Below are positions 56,622 through 64,000 of a stretch of DNA of 64,000 bases, piece by piece. The notes below the pieces were generated by a model. That model did no database searches. It had not been told where the DNA came from and saw only the letters and a program-made list of their open reading frames with translations. The stretch spans positions 234,183 through 298,182 of the forward strand of contig JAPLTX010000047.1 in the NCBI GenBank assembly GCA_026397915.1, in the 5' to 3' direction. A program made the position numbers and the translations under genes. Position 1 is the first letter of the stretch; each line of letters opens with the position of its first letter. This stretch comes from Verrucomicrobiota bacterium (GTDB lineage Bacteria > Verrucomicrobiota > Verrucomicrobiia > CAIQCK01).

Positions 56622-57832
56622 AGAGAGCGACAGAGTTTGATGCGAATTTCATGCAGGAGGCCAACCGGCTGAAGCGGTTGCCGCCTTACCTGTTTGCGGT
56701 CATTGACCAGTTGATCAAGCAGCAGACGGCCGCCGGCAAGGACGTGATTGACCTGAGCATGGGCAGTCCGGACCTGCCGCCGCCGCCGAACGTGGTGGCG
56801 GCGCTTGCTGAAGGCGTCAAACGCGCCGACATGCACGGCTACTCGCGCGCGGACGGTGAGGTCGAGCGCAACCTGCGCAAGGCCATCGCGGACTGGTATC
56901 ACCGGAAGTTCAACGTGGAGCTGTGTCCCAATACCGAGGTGCTGCCGTTGATCGGTTCGAAGGAGGGCTTGGCGCATTTGTCGCTTGGCTTCCTGAACAA
57001 CGACGACATCGCGCTGGTGCCGTCGCCGACGTATCCGATTCACTTCAACGGCGTGATCATGGCCGGTGGCATTCTGTATCAGTTGCCGCTGCTGGCGGAG
57101 AACAAGTTCCTGCCGGTGGTGGACAAGCTCGACCCGCACGTGATCCGGCAGTCGAAGCTGATGATCCTGTCCTATCCGCACAACCCGACAGCGGCGACGT
57201 GCGACATCGGCTTCATGCAGGAGATGGTGGACTGGTGCAAGCGGCATCACATCATCCTGGCGCACGACTTCGCCTACAGCGATTTTGTCTATGACGGCCA
57301 CAAGGCGCCGAGCGTGTTCAACGCCAAGGGCGCGAAGGACGTGGCCATTGAGTTTCACAGCTTCTCGAAGAGCTACTCGATGGCCGGCTGGCGGCTGGCG
57401 TTTGCGGTCGGCAACGCGAGCATCCTCAAGACGCTCAACAAGACGAAGAGCTACATTGATTTTGGCATCTTCCGCGCAGTGCAACTCGCGGGCATCGAGG
57501 CGCTCAACGGCCCGCAGGATTCCGTGAAGCACGCGGCGGAGACGTATCACAAGCGCATGAAGCTGTTCGTCGAGGGCATGAACTCGATCGGATGGGAGAC
57601 ACCGATGCCGGGAGCGACATTCTACATTTGGGCGCACATCCCGATGAAATACAGCGGGCTGTCTTCACTGGAGTTTTCGCAGTTGATGATCGAAGAGGCC
57701 GGTGTGGCGTGCGCGCCCGGCACCGGCTTCGGTGAATACGGCGAAGGCTACGTGCGCTTCGCGATGGTTCAGGGCGAAGAACGCCTGAAGCAGGCGATCA
57801 AACGCATCGGGCAGATGTTGTCCGTGGGCTGA
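56618..57832 (+). CDS. class I/II aminotransferase (AlaC / LL-DAP aminotransferase-like)
   Basis: 404 residues from the ATG at 56618. VIDLSMGSPDLPPPPNVVAA at the N-terminus, GSKEGLAHLSLGFLNNDDIA, SYPHNPTAATCDIGFMQEMV and the PLP-Lys site FHSFSKSYSMAGWRLAFAVG are clear. APGTGFGEYGEGYVRFAMVQ near the C-terminus binds the carboxylate. Closest in style to alanine-forming AlaC and to LL-diaminopimelate aminotransferase; the sequence alone does not decide. Translationally coupled to lipA. Confidence 0.85.
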   Translation: MKRATEFDANFMQEANRLKRLPPYLFAVIDQLIKQQTAAGKDVIDLSMGSPDLPPPPNVVAALAEGVKRADMHGYSRADGEVERNLRKAIADWYHRKFNVELCPNTEVLPLIGSKEGLAHLSLGFLNNDDIALVPSPTYPIHFNGVIMAGGILYQLPLLAENKFLPVVDKLDPHVIRQSKLMILSYPHNPTAATCDIGFMQEMVDWCKRHHIILAHDFAYSDFVYDGHKAPSVFNAKGAKDVAIEFHSFSKSYSMAGWRLAFAVGNASILKTLNKTKSYIDFGIFRAVQLAGIEALNGPQDSVKHAAETYHKRMKLFVEGMNSIGWETPMPGATFYIWAHIPMKYSGLSSLEFSQLMIEEAGVACAPGTGFGEYGEGYVRFAMVQGEERLKQAIKRIGQMLSVG

Positions 57833-57874
57833 GGCTCAAGCTGGCAGGAATCCAACGAAACCGAGAAGCAACTG

Positions 57875-58993
57875 ATGTCGAAACGAATTCTATTCTTCTA
57901 TCTGACCGAAGGTTCCGGCCACCACGGCGCGGCACTGGCTGTGAAGCAGGGGATGCAGGCGTTGGATCCGGGGTTGGTGAGCGCGGAATACGATTCCTTC
58001 AAATACGCCAGCCCGCTGCTGGCGAAGATTGTGTTGAAGACCTATCTCGGCGTGCTCAAGACCGCGCCGGGTTTGTGGGAGTGGATGTATGACAACCCGC
58101 GCTTCAAGGCGCGCACCAGCGGCATTCACGACCGGCTCAACCGCAAGAGCGCCTCGCGGCTGGAATCGTTGCTGAAGGAGTTTCGTCCCGACGCCATTGT
58201 TTGCACGCAGGCGTTCTCGTGTGGCGTGATGGCTGACTACAAGATGCGCACCGGTGCGACCCTGCCGCTCGTGGGCGTGATTACCGATTACGTGGCGCAC
58301 CGTTACTGGGCGCACGGTCAGATCAACCTTTACTGCGTGCCAACCGAGGCAACGCGCAAGGCGCTGATCACCGGCGGCGTGTCGCCGGAAAAGGTTTTGG
58401 TCACTGGCATCCCGGTGGATCCGGTCTATAAGGAAGAACCCAACCGCGCCGCGCTCTGCGCCAAGCTCGGTTTGCGCCGCGACACGACGAAGTTGCTGAT
58501 CATGGGCGGCAGCCAGGGACTTGGCCCGTTCCGCACGATCCTGAAGCGGTTGAACAAGATCCGGCGTCCGATCGAAATCATGATTCTTGCGGGGATGCAC
58601 GAGAAGGTGCGCGAGCGGTTGGAGGAACTGCGGCCCCGGCTGATTCATCCGACGCACATCTACGGCTTCGTGAAAAACGTGCATGAGCTGATGAGCGTCG
58701 CCGATCTGGCCGTCACCCAGCCGGGCGGCATGACGACCTCCGAGGCGCTCGTCAAGCGCTTGCCGATGATCATCATCAACCCCATCCCCGGCCAGGAGAT
58801 GCGCAACACCGAGTTTCTGCTCAAGTCCCGCGTCGCGGTCCAGGCGGAAACCATTTACGACCTGCCGCCGCTGATCGAACAACTGTTGGCGCGGCCCGAC
58901 AAACTCGCGGCCATGCGCGCCGGTTGTGAGCCGTTGCGCCATCCGGATTCCGCGCGCGACATCGCGCAGGCCGTGCTGCGGCTGACGCAATGA
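57875..58993 (+). CDS. GT28 diacylglycerol glycosyltransferase-like (MGDG synthase/UgtP type)
   Basis: 372 residues. ILFFYLTEGSGHHGAALAVK is the N-terminal membrane-lipid-binding motif of MGDG synthase, followed by GVITDYVAHRYWAHGQINLY, LIMGGSQGLGPFRTILKRLN and VTQPGGMTTSEALVKRLPMI (nucleotide-sugar site). Transfers a hexose to diacylglycerol or a related lipid in the membrane. First of four coupled genes (GT28, acyltransferase, GT2, pcm) with ATGA or longer overlaps. Confidence 0.85.
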   Translation: MSKRILFFYLTEGSGHHGAALAVKQGMQALDPGLVSAEYDSFKYASPLLAKIVLKTYLGVLKTAPGLWEWMYDNPRFKARTSGIHDRLNRKSASRLESLLKEFRPDAIVCTQAFSCGVMADYKMRTGATLPLVGVITDYVAHRYWAHGQINLYCVPTEATRKALITGGVSPEKVLVTGIPVDPVYKEEPNRAALCAKLGLRRDTTKLLIMGGSQGLGPFRTILKRLNKIRRPIEIMILAGMHEKVRERLEELRPRLIHPTHIYGFVKNVHELMSVADLAVTQPGGMTTSEALVKRLPMIIINPIPGQEMRNTEFLLKSRVAVQAETIYDLPPLIEQLLARPDKLAAMRAGCEPLRHPDSARDIAQAVLRLTQ

Positions 58994-59892
58994 AATACTG
59001 GCTGTTCCGCGCAGCAGCAGCAGCAACGCGGATCGTGCCGCGCGCATCGGCGCTTGCCGTTGCGAGCTGGCTGGCACGGGCGTATTTCGCGCTCAAGCAG
59101 GAAGAGGCCTCCGAGGTCGCTGCAAACTTGCAGCGGGTCGCTGCGTTTCGCGGCCAGCCGCTGGATGCGGCGGCGGCGTTGGACCGGGCGCGAAACATCT
59201 ACATCAGCTTTGCAAAAACCGTCGCGGACTATTTCTACTTCGGCTCAGCGGATCGGGCAGACGCGCTTGCAAGCCTCGTGGACGTCGAGAACATCGAAGC
59301 GCTCGCCCGCGCGAGAGCAGCAGGGAAGGGGACGATTGCAGTAGGGGCGCATCTGGGCAGTGTCGAGAACGGCGGCGCGGCCATCGTGCGGCACGGCTAC
59401 AAGTTCAACGTCGTGGCGTTGCCGATGGCCGATCCGCGCATGGACGACCTGTTTCAACGGCAGCGCAGGGAGCGCGGGATGCAGGTGATTGCCGCGGGCC
59501 GCGCCACTCGCGAATGCGTGCGCGCGCTGCAGCGCAACGAGCTGATCGCGTTGCTGGGCGACCGCGACTTTACTCGCAACCGTGATGCGACGATGTTCTT
59601 CGGCGCTCCGGCACGGCTGCCGACGGGGCCGGCGCGGTTGGCGCTTGGCACAGGCGCGACCCTTGTGCTGGGTTTCTGCGTGCGCCTGCCGGACGACCGA
59701 TACAAACTGTTTTTCTACGACCCGATTTTCACAGACAAGACGAAGGATACGGTGGAGACGTTGAGCCGGCGGATCGCCGAGGGACTCGAACGCGCGATTG
59801 GTGACCACGTCGAGCAGTGGCATCTGTTTCACAGTCCTTGGGACATCGAGCGGGATTGGTTATTGGCACAAGTTTACGCGGAACATGGGTGA
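58990..59892 (+). CDS. LpxL/HtrB-like lysophospholipid/lipid A acyltransferase
   Basis: 300 residues, ATG overlaps the previous stop. The H-x4-E catalytic motif is in GAHLGSVENGGAAIVRHG; RERGMQVIAAGRATRECVRA and LLGDRDFTRNRDATMFFGAP follow as in LpxL. N-terminal amphipathic/membrane part. Adds a secondary acyl chain. Adjacent glycosyltransferases suggest that the acceptor could be a glycolipid rather than lipid A. Confidence 0.85.
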   Translation: MKYWLFRAAAAATRIVPRASALAVASWLARAYFALKQEEASEVAANLQRVAAFRGQPLDAAAALDRARNIYISFAKTVADYFYFGSADRADALASLVDVENIEALARARAAGKGTIAVGAHLGSVENGGAAIVRHGYKFNVVALPMADPRMDDLFQRQRRERGMQVIAAGRATRECVRALQRNELIALLGDRDFTRNRDATMFFGAPARLPTGPARLALGTGATLVLGFCVRLPDDRYKLFFYDPIFTDKTKDTVETLSRRIAEGLERAIGDHVEQWHLFHSPWDIERDWLLAQVYAEHG

Positions 59893-60592
59893 GACGAGTT
59901 TCGTGATTTGCGAGATGAATTCTCCGCACGATAACCTTATTGCATTGATCCCGGTTTATAACGCGGCGGGCCATGTCGGCAAGGTGGTCCGGCGGACGTT
60001 GGCGCGGGTAGGGCGCGTGTTGGTAGTGGATGATGGTTCCACGGATGGCAGCGGCGATGAGGCGTGCAAAGCCGGCGCGGAGGTCATCCGGCACGCGGTC
60101 AACCGCGGCAAAGGCGCGGCGTTGAAGACCGGGCTGGCGCAGTGTGGAAAACTGGACTGCGATTGGATCATCCTTTTGGACGCAGACGGGCAGCACGACC
60201 CGGACGACATTCCACGGTTGCTTGCCGGACGCGACAGCGGAGCGAAGTTCGTTGTGGGCAATAGGATGACGCAGACGGGCAATATGCCGTTCACGCACCG
60301 CGTGGGAAACCGGCTCAGTTCGTGGATATTGAGCCGCTTGTGCCGGCAGCCGCTGGCGGACAGCCAATGCGGCTTTCGATTGCTCCACCGCAGCCTGCTC
60401 GATGTGTTGAAGTTGACGGCGGATCGCTATGAAGTGGACAGCGAGATGCTGATCCTTACCGCGCGGGCTGGTCATTGCATCGCCAGCGTGCCCGTGGCGA
60501 CGATCTACGCCGACGAGCATAGTCACATCCGGCCTATGAAGGACATGGTTCGGATGATCCGGCTGTTGCTGCATTATTGTCATGGACACTGA
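59885..60592 (+). CDS. glycosyltransferase family 2 (DPM/DolP-mannosyltransferase-like)
   Basis: 235 residues from the ATG at 59885, overlapping the acyltransferase stop by 8 nt. LIALIPVYNAAGHVGKVVRR, VLVVDDGSTDGSGDEACKAG and WIILLDADGQHDPDDIPRLL give the GT-A core (D-x-D); NRGKGAALKTGLAQ is typical of polyprenol-phosphate transferases. C-terminal SHIRPMKDMVRMIRLLLHYC could hold a membrane-associated helix. Possibly transfers a sugar to a lipid carrier. Confidence 0.85.
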   Translation: MGETSFVICEMNSPHDNLIALIPVYNAAGHVGKVVRRTLARVGRVLVVDDGSTDGSGDEACKAGAEVIRHAVNRGKGAALKTGLAQCGKLDCDWIILLDADGQHDPDDIPRLLAGRDSGAKFVVGNRMTQTGNMPFTHRVGNRLSSWILSRLCRQPLADSQCGFRLLHRSLLDVLKLTADRYEVDSEMLILTARAGHCIASVPVATIYADEHSHIRPMKDMVRMIRLLLHYCHGH

Positions 60593-61262
60593 CGGCTATC
60601 GGCACGAGCAACGACGCGACTCGGCGGATTACTGGCTCGCGAAGATGGTGGTTGAGCAACTGCGCGCCCGGAACATCCGTGACGAGCGAGTGCTGGCGGC
60701 GTTCACCAAGGTGCCACGGCACTTGTTCTGTCCTGGCGTCAGCCTGTCGGAAACTTACGGGGATCATCCGGTGGAGATCGGTTGCGACCAGACAATTTCG
60801 CAGCCCTACATGGTGGCATGGATGCTGGAGTCCGCGCGATTGCGAGCCGGGGACCGCGTGCTGGAGATCGGCACCGGCTCCGGATATCAGGCGGCGCTGT
60901 TGGCGCAACTGGTTGCGCGAGTGTTCAGCGTCGAACGGATTCCTGAATTGCTGAACGCGGCCCGGGAGCGGCTGACGCGGCTTGGTTTGGAGAATGTTAC
61001 GTTGCGTTGCGGCGACGGCAGCGTGGGCTGGCCGGATCAAGCACCTTTCGACGCCATTCTCTACACGGCGGCCGCGCCGGAGGTTCCACAGGAGGTTCGC
61101 CGTCAACTCGCCATCGGCGGGCGGTTGCTCGCGCCAGTCGGGCAGCGGCACCATCAGAATCTTCTGCGCATCGAGCGCATTGCGGAAGAAACGTATCGCG
61201 AGGAGGATCTGGGCGGCTGCGTGTTTGTGCCGTTGCGCGGGGCGTTTGGATGGCGCGATTAA
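60582..61262 (+). CDS. pcm: protein-L-isoaspartate O-methyltransferase
   Basis: 226 residues. SAM-binding VLEIGTGSGYQAALLAQLVA, ETYGDHPVEIGCDQTISQPY, FDAILYTAAAPEVPQEVRRQ and LLAPVGQRHHQNLLRIERIA match Pcm. Repairs isoaspartyl damage. Overlaps the GT2 gene by 11 nt. No terminator is obvious before the tRNA at 61376. Confidence 0.92.
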   Translation: MDTDGYRHEQRRDSADYWLAKMVVEQLRARNIRDERVLAAFTKVPRHLFCPGVSLSETYGDHPVEIGCDQTISQPYMVAWMLESARLRAGDRVLEIGTGSGYQAALLAQLVARVFSVERIPELLNAARERLTRLGLENVTLRCGDGSVGWPDQAPFDAILYTAAAPEVPQEVRRQLAIGGRLLAPVGQRHHQNLLRIERIAEETYREEDLGGCVFVPLRGAFGWRD

Positions 61263-61375
61263 AAAATCGCGTGGACGGCGAAGTTTGCGTGGACAGTGTC
61301 GGAGGTTTGTGTTACCAACACGGCTCCTTTGCGTTGGCGAGCGGGTTTGTAAGACCGTGCGCCGCGCAGTTCGGC

Positions 61376-61453
61376 CGGGGCGTAGCGCAGCTTGGCTAGC
61401 GCGCTTGGTTCGGGACCAAGAGGTCGCGGGTTCAAATCCCGCCGCCCCGACCA
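61376..61453 (+). tRNA. tRNA-Pro (anticodon CGG), with encoded CCA
   Basis: Acceptor stem CGGGGCG pairs with CGCCCCG; D arm TAGCGCAGCTTGG; anticodon stem CTTGG/CCAAG around TTCGGGA with anticodon CGG; T arm with GGTTCAAATCCC; ends ACCA. tRNA genes are common integration sites, and an integrase gene starts 70 nt after it. Confidence 0.95.
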
Positions 61454-61522
61454 CTTTTCCCTAGGGAAAGTGGTATCTTGTTGAAATCTGTAGCAGTTTG
61501 TAGCAGATTACGGCCATCAATT

Positions 61523-62779
61523 ATGGCCAGAACCCAGTTCAACAAGCTCAAAGCTGACGCCCAATCCTTCCGGGTCACTGTTGGTGGCGTCAGTGTAAAA
61601 TGCTATGCAGGTCGAGATGGTCGGTGGTTTGTGACCTACTCCATTGCGGGAAAAAGGCGGACAGAGGCCTTTCGCACCAGAGAGATGGCACAAGCTAGAG
61701 CCGCTGAAATAGCCGGGGCTGTTCACAACCAGAAGGCAGCCGCAAAAACTCTCTCTGGGAAAGATCTCGACGGTTACCTCTACTCGGTGAACGCTCTCGC
61801 GCCCTTTGGTCTTCCACTCAGTTCAGCAATACACGAATACGTTTCAGCCAGAAACAAACTCTGTGGTGCGTCCATCAACGAAGCTGTGGAGTTCTACTGC
61901 CGCCATAATTTGGTTGGTCTGCCTCAGAAGACGGTTGCAGAGGTCGCTGAGGAGATGCTCGAAGCCAAACGTCGTGATGGTGCCAGTCAGGAATACATAA
62001 GGGACTTGAGAAACCGGTTGCGGCGTATCACCTCTGAATTGTCTGGACCTCTTTTCCAGGTAACTAGACAGCAGATCGAAGAATGGCTGCGTTCGTTGCG
62101 TGTTTCACCTCGGACACGGAACAATTTTCGCACCGTTATTGTGACTTTGTGGCGTTTCGCCAAACAATGTGAATATTTACCGCGTGATCGTTCTACGGAA
62201 GCTGATTCGCTGTCACGCGCAAAGGCCGTTGATTCAGAAATCGAGATCTTCCAACCAGAAGAACTGGCGAAATTGCTCGGAAGAGCCAATCCAGAATTGG
62301 TTCCATTCCTTGCTATCGGTGCCTTCACCGGTCTTCGCCATGCCGAACTGCTTCGTCTTGAATGGAAAGATGTCCGTTTTGCCCAAGGGTTTGTTGAGGT
62401 GACAGCGAAGAAAGCCAAGACCGCTCAACGTCGGTTGGTGCCAATTCAGCCCAACCTGGCCTTATGGCTTGCTCCACACAACGGGAGAATAGGAAGAATC
62501 CGTCCGTGGACTCGAGTGGGGCGGACGCTATCAGTGTTGGCGAAAGAACTTGGCATTCGATGGCCAAACAACGGTCTGCGGCATTCCTACGCCAGCTACC
62601 GTCTTGCACAGTGCCAAGACGCTGCCAAGGTTGCCTTGGAGATGGGCAACAGTCCCGCAATGATTTTTCGCCATTACAGAGAGCTGGTCGTGCCTCAAGA
62701 TGCTGTTGCATGGTTCTCGATTGAACCAAAACAAGCGGCCAACGTCGTGCCGATGAGCAAACTCAAAGCCTCGGCGTGA
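61523..62779 (+). CDS. tyrosine site-specific integrase
   Basis: 418 residues from the ATG at 61523. N-terminal SAM-like arm-binding region, core-binding domain (about 130-230) and catalytic domain: AIGAFTGLRHAELLRLEWKD (Arg I), WPNNGLRHSYASYRLAQC (the H-x-x-R box, with Asn in place of the first His) and ALEMGNSPAMIFRHYRELV with nucleophile Tyr (Gly-Asn replaces Gly-His). These replacements recur in environmental tyrosine recombinases, so loss of activity is not assumed. Adjacent to tRNA-Pro, the likely attachment site. Confidence 0.88.
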   Translation: MARTQFNKLKADAQSFRVTVGGVSVKCYAGRDGRWFVTYSIAGKRRTEAFRTREMAQARAAEIAGAVHNQKAAAKTLSGKDLDGYLYSVNALAPFGLPLSSAIHEYVSARNKLCGASINEAVEFYCRHNLVGLPQKTVAEVAEEMLEAKRRDGASQEYIRDLRNRLRRITSELSGPLFQVTRQQIEEWLRSLRVSPRTRNNFRTVIVTLWRFAKQCEYLPRDRSTEADSLSRAKAVDSEIEIFQPEELAKLLGRANPELVPFLAIGAFTGLRHAELLRLEWKDVRFAQGFVEVTAKKAKTAQRRLVPIQPNLALWLAPHNGRIGRIRPWTRVGRTLSVLAKELGIRWPNNGLRHSYASYRLAQCQDAAKVALEMGNSPAMIFRHYRELVVPQDAVAWFSIEPKQAANVVPMSKLKASA

Positions 62780-62888
62780 TCATTTGTTTAGCTTTCGATT
62801 TGAGGACACCGCCTAGACGTCAATCGTCGTTGTTTGGAACAGCCGGTCTACAGGGCCAACACCTGGCCCACTGTGATCAAGAAATTGG

Positions 62889-62932
62889 GAGCCGGCCAAC
62901 CTCCCACTTGGACAAGGTTCGCCGGCTCCTCT
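62889..62932. terminator. stem-loop terminator between convergent genes
   Basis: GGAGCCGGCCAACCT and AGGTTCGCCGGCTCC form a 14-15 bp stem with a loop of about 14. It lies between the integrase (+) and the HTH gene (-) and could stop transcription from both sides. Confidence 0.7.
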
Positions 62933-62940
62933 CTTGGTAG

Positions 62941-63228
62941 TCAACCATTCCCATGAAGGGGAATGACAGTCAGCGTGGTTTCCTGATCCTTGAAGAGACG
63001 CAACACGTCTTCCTCGCGGAACCTGACACAGCTATCGATGCGCACCACGGGCAAACGTCCTGATGAAGCAAGTGCTTCGATCTTCCGTGGGCTGATACTC
63101 AGGCGGGACGCCACTTCCAACTTACTCATGAGCTGAGGAACCAAATTATCCGGTTCCGGCTCGTCAATCTCCAACAACAAATGTTCGGCACTGTGCCGAA
63201 CTCGATGCTCTCCAGCAGGGAGATCCAC
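62941..63228 (-). CDS. small HTH (excisionase/MerR-like HTH_17) protein
   Basis: 95 residues; a downstream ATG at 63129 would give a 62-residue form that begins MSKLEVASRLSISPRKIEAL and would avoid overlap with the sigma-like gene. The winged-HTH pattern (SKLEVASRLSISPRKIEALA then SSGRLPVVRIDSCVRFREED) is that of Xis-like or AlpA-like proteins and of DNA-binding domain HTH_17. Next to the integrase, so probably its recombination directionality factor. Confidence 0.7.
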   Translation of the reverse strand: MDLPAGEHRVRHSAEHLLLEIDEPEPDNLVPQLMSKLEVASRLSISPRKIEALASSGRLPVVRIDSCVRFREEDVLRLFKDQETTLTVIPLHGNG

Positions 63229-63323
63229 ACGTTTGGGATGACGCTTTCGATTGGCTTTGGCCCACGGCTTACGCGGTCGTTAAGCTGAAGATTAGCCGCT
63301 ACTACCCTGAAGTCGTTGAGGAT

Positions 63324-63791
63324 GTGGCAATTCAAACCTTGGAAGCACTGGTGGAAAAGGTTTCAGCTTTGAAGTCGGTCGATGAACTCAAGCCTCTGAC
63401 GGCTAGCATTGCCCGCAATCTGGCCGTTAGCCGGCTTCGCAAGGAGTTTGCCGTTATACATGGCGGCGGGAAGATCGGTTCCTTGGATGCGATGGAAAGC
63501 AAAGATGTCAATCGGTCGCTTCCAAGTTCTCCTGGATCACCATTGGACGAATTGCACGAGAAAGACTTGGCGAAGCTGTTGACCGAGTCGCAGCAGGACT
63601 TGAAGCCTGAGATCCGGGATGTTCTGAACGATTTCTTCATCTCAAAGTTGACCTACGATGGAATCAGCCAGAAACGGGGCATCCCTATTGGAACCGTTGG
63701 AGTCAAACTGAAGCGCGGTCTGGAGGCGATTCGACAGTGGGGAATGCGGCATCCAGGATTGATGAAAGAACTGGAGGCGTTTGCGCGATGA
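63324..63791 (+). CDS. ECF-like sigma factor (region 2/4) with unclear start
   Basis: 155 residues from GTG at 63324. ELKPLTASIARNLAVSRLRK is sigma region-2-like, and RDVLNDFFISKLTYDGISQK then RGIPIGTVGVKLKRGLEAIR is the region 4 HTH. Homology evidently continues upstream in the same frame (LDALQQGDPHVWDDAFDWLW onward, from about 63198), but no ATG, GTG or TTG occurs there before the stop at 63129-63131. The true start may be a non-AUG codon, or there is a frameshift with the ATG at 63181. Overlaps the next gene by ATGA. Confidence 0.65.
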   Translation: MAIQTLEALVEKVSALKSVDELKPLTASIARNLAVSRLRKEFAVIHGGGKIGSLDAMESKDVNRSLPSSPGSPLDELHEKDLAKLLTESQQDLKPEIRDVLNDFFISKLTYDGISQKRGIPIGTVGVKLKRGLEAIRQWGMRHPGLMKELEAFAR

Positions 63792-63892
63792 ACTCGATGA
63801 ATGAGGACCAACACTTTTTCGATTTGGCCATGAAGTCTATTGCAGGCCAATCCAGCGCTGCTGGCGTGACTTCGCTTTTTCGAGCCAGGTGA
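63788..63892 (+). pseudogene. gene fragment cut by the IS element, possible anti-sigma partner
   Basis: 34 codons (MNSMNEDQHFFDLAMKSIAG, then QSSAAGVTSLFRAR) starting in ATGA overlap with the sigma-like gene. The stop at 63890-63892 lies at the apparent left end of the IS. Position after an ECF-type sigma gene suggests the anti-sigma protein, now truncated; too short to identify. Confidence 0.45.
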
Positions 63893-64000
63893 TGTGTTAG
63901 TCTGGGCCTAGAGAAAGGACCCAGATGAAAGGCAAGCGGTATACGACGGAAGACAAGATTCGGATCTTGCGAGAGGCCGATGGGGGCAAGTCGATCTTGG
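63890..64000 (+). mobile_element. left end of an IS3-family insertion sequence
   Basis: Starts TGATGTGTTAGTCTGGGCCT, with TG terminal bases as in IS3-family ends. The right end lies beyond the window. Confidence 0.7.
63925..64000 (+). CDS. IS3-family transposase OrfA, cut by the window edge
   Basis: 25 complete codons from the ATG at 63925 (GAGAAAGGA upstream): MKGKRYTTEDKIRILREADG then GKSIL, the start of the OrfA HTH (InsE/IS3-type). The remainder is outside the window. Confidence 0.8.
   Translation, partial: MKGKRYTTEDKIRILREADGGKSIL

Overview
The window looks like a chromosomal segment of a Verrucomicrobiota bacterium, probably of the Pedosphaera/Limisphaera type (subdivision 3). The grounds are high GC, Gram-negative envelope genes (heptosyltransferase, LpxL-like acyltransferase, BamE-like proteins), many Tat- or Sec-exported Gfo/Idh/MocA, DUF4838, SUMF1 and uroporphyrinogen-decarboxylase-family proteins, RHS fragments, and very dense short dispersed repeats. 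The lineage is inferred from gene content, not from a marker phylogeny.

Layout. 1-9053 (minus): a five-gene secreted polysaccharide-degradation block (GH50-like, GH42-like, alpha/beta hydrolase, DUF4838, GH-A glycosidase cut by the window edge); the first and last genes share a near-identical 45-bp upstream element. 9080-13275: toxin-antitoxin pair, DUF998 membrane protein, Tat oxidoreductase, small membrane protein, a four-fold HTH/zinc-ribbon protein. 13349-16305: decayed gene ends, a repeat cluster, secreted proteins and a PHP-domain gene whose tail is repeat-derived. 16388-23495: cstA, then two miniature RHS toxin-like genes, each followed at once by a small immunity-like gene. 23522-30912: cinA, thpR, GNAT, benzoate-CoA-ligase-like, UroD-like, tsaD. 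31072-40894: SUMF1 protein, pabB-pabC, a six-gene minus-strand run (glycosyltransferase 9, phosphoesterase, unknown, ABC permease, ABC ATPase, acylphosphatase), ankyrin lipoprotein. 41024-45961: a plus-strand run of Gfo/Idh/MocA, beta-propeller glycosidase-like and UroD-like genes. 46143-51238: secreted proteins with duplicated promoter-plus-repeat upstream regions, a collagen-like protein, a 21-nt minisatellite and an XRE regulator. 51586-54971: lipoproteins built from tandem BamE/SmpA-like units. 55015-61262: DUF1353, lipA, aminotransferase, then a glycolipid-like operon (GT28, LpxL-like, GT2, pcm). 61376-64000: tRNA-Pro(CGG), integrase, HTH protein, sigma-like gene, a truncated gene and the left end of an IS3-family element, which is the entry of a mobile island.

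The most unusual signal is the dispersed repeat load. A family of short palindromes with the fixed border TGTAG, but with several different stem sequences, occurs about 25 times, often in a conserved composite order. Repeats also sit in frame inside housekeeping genes (lipA, cinA, tsaD), lengthening the proteins by about 19-38 residues, and have supplied stop codons or tails to other genes. This resembles coding-region palindromic elements known from Rickettsia. The two RHS/immunity pairs, the tandem BamE-like fusion protein and the 45-bp shared cis element are the next best leads.
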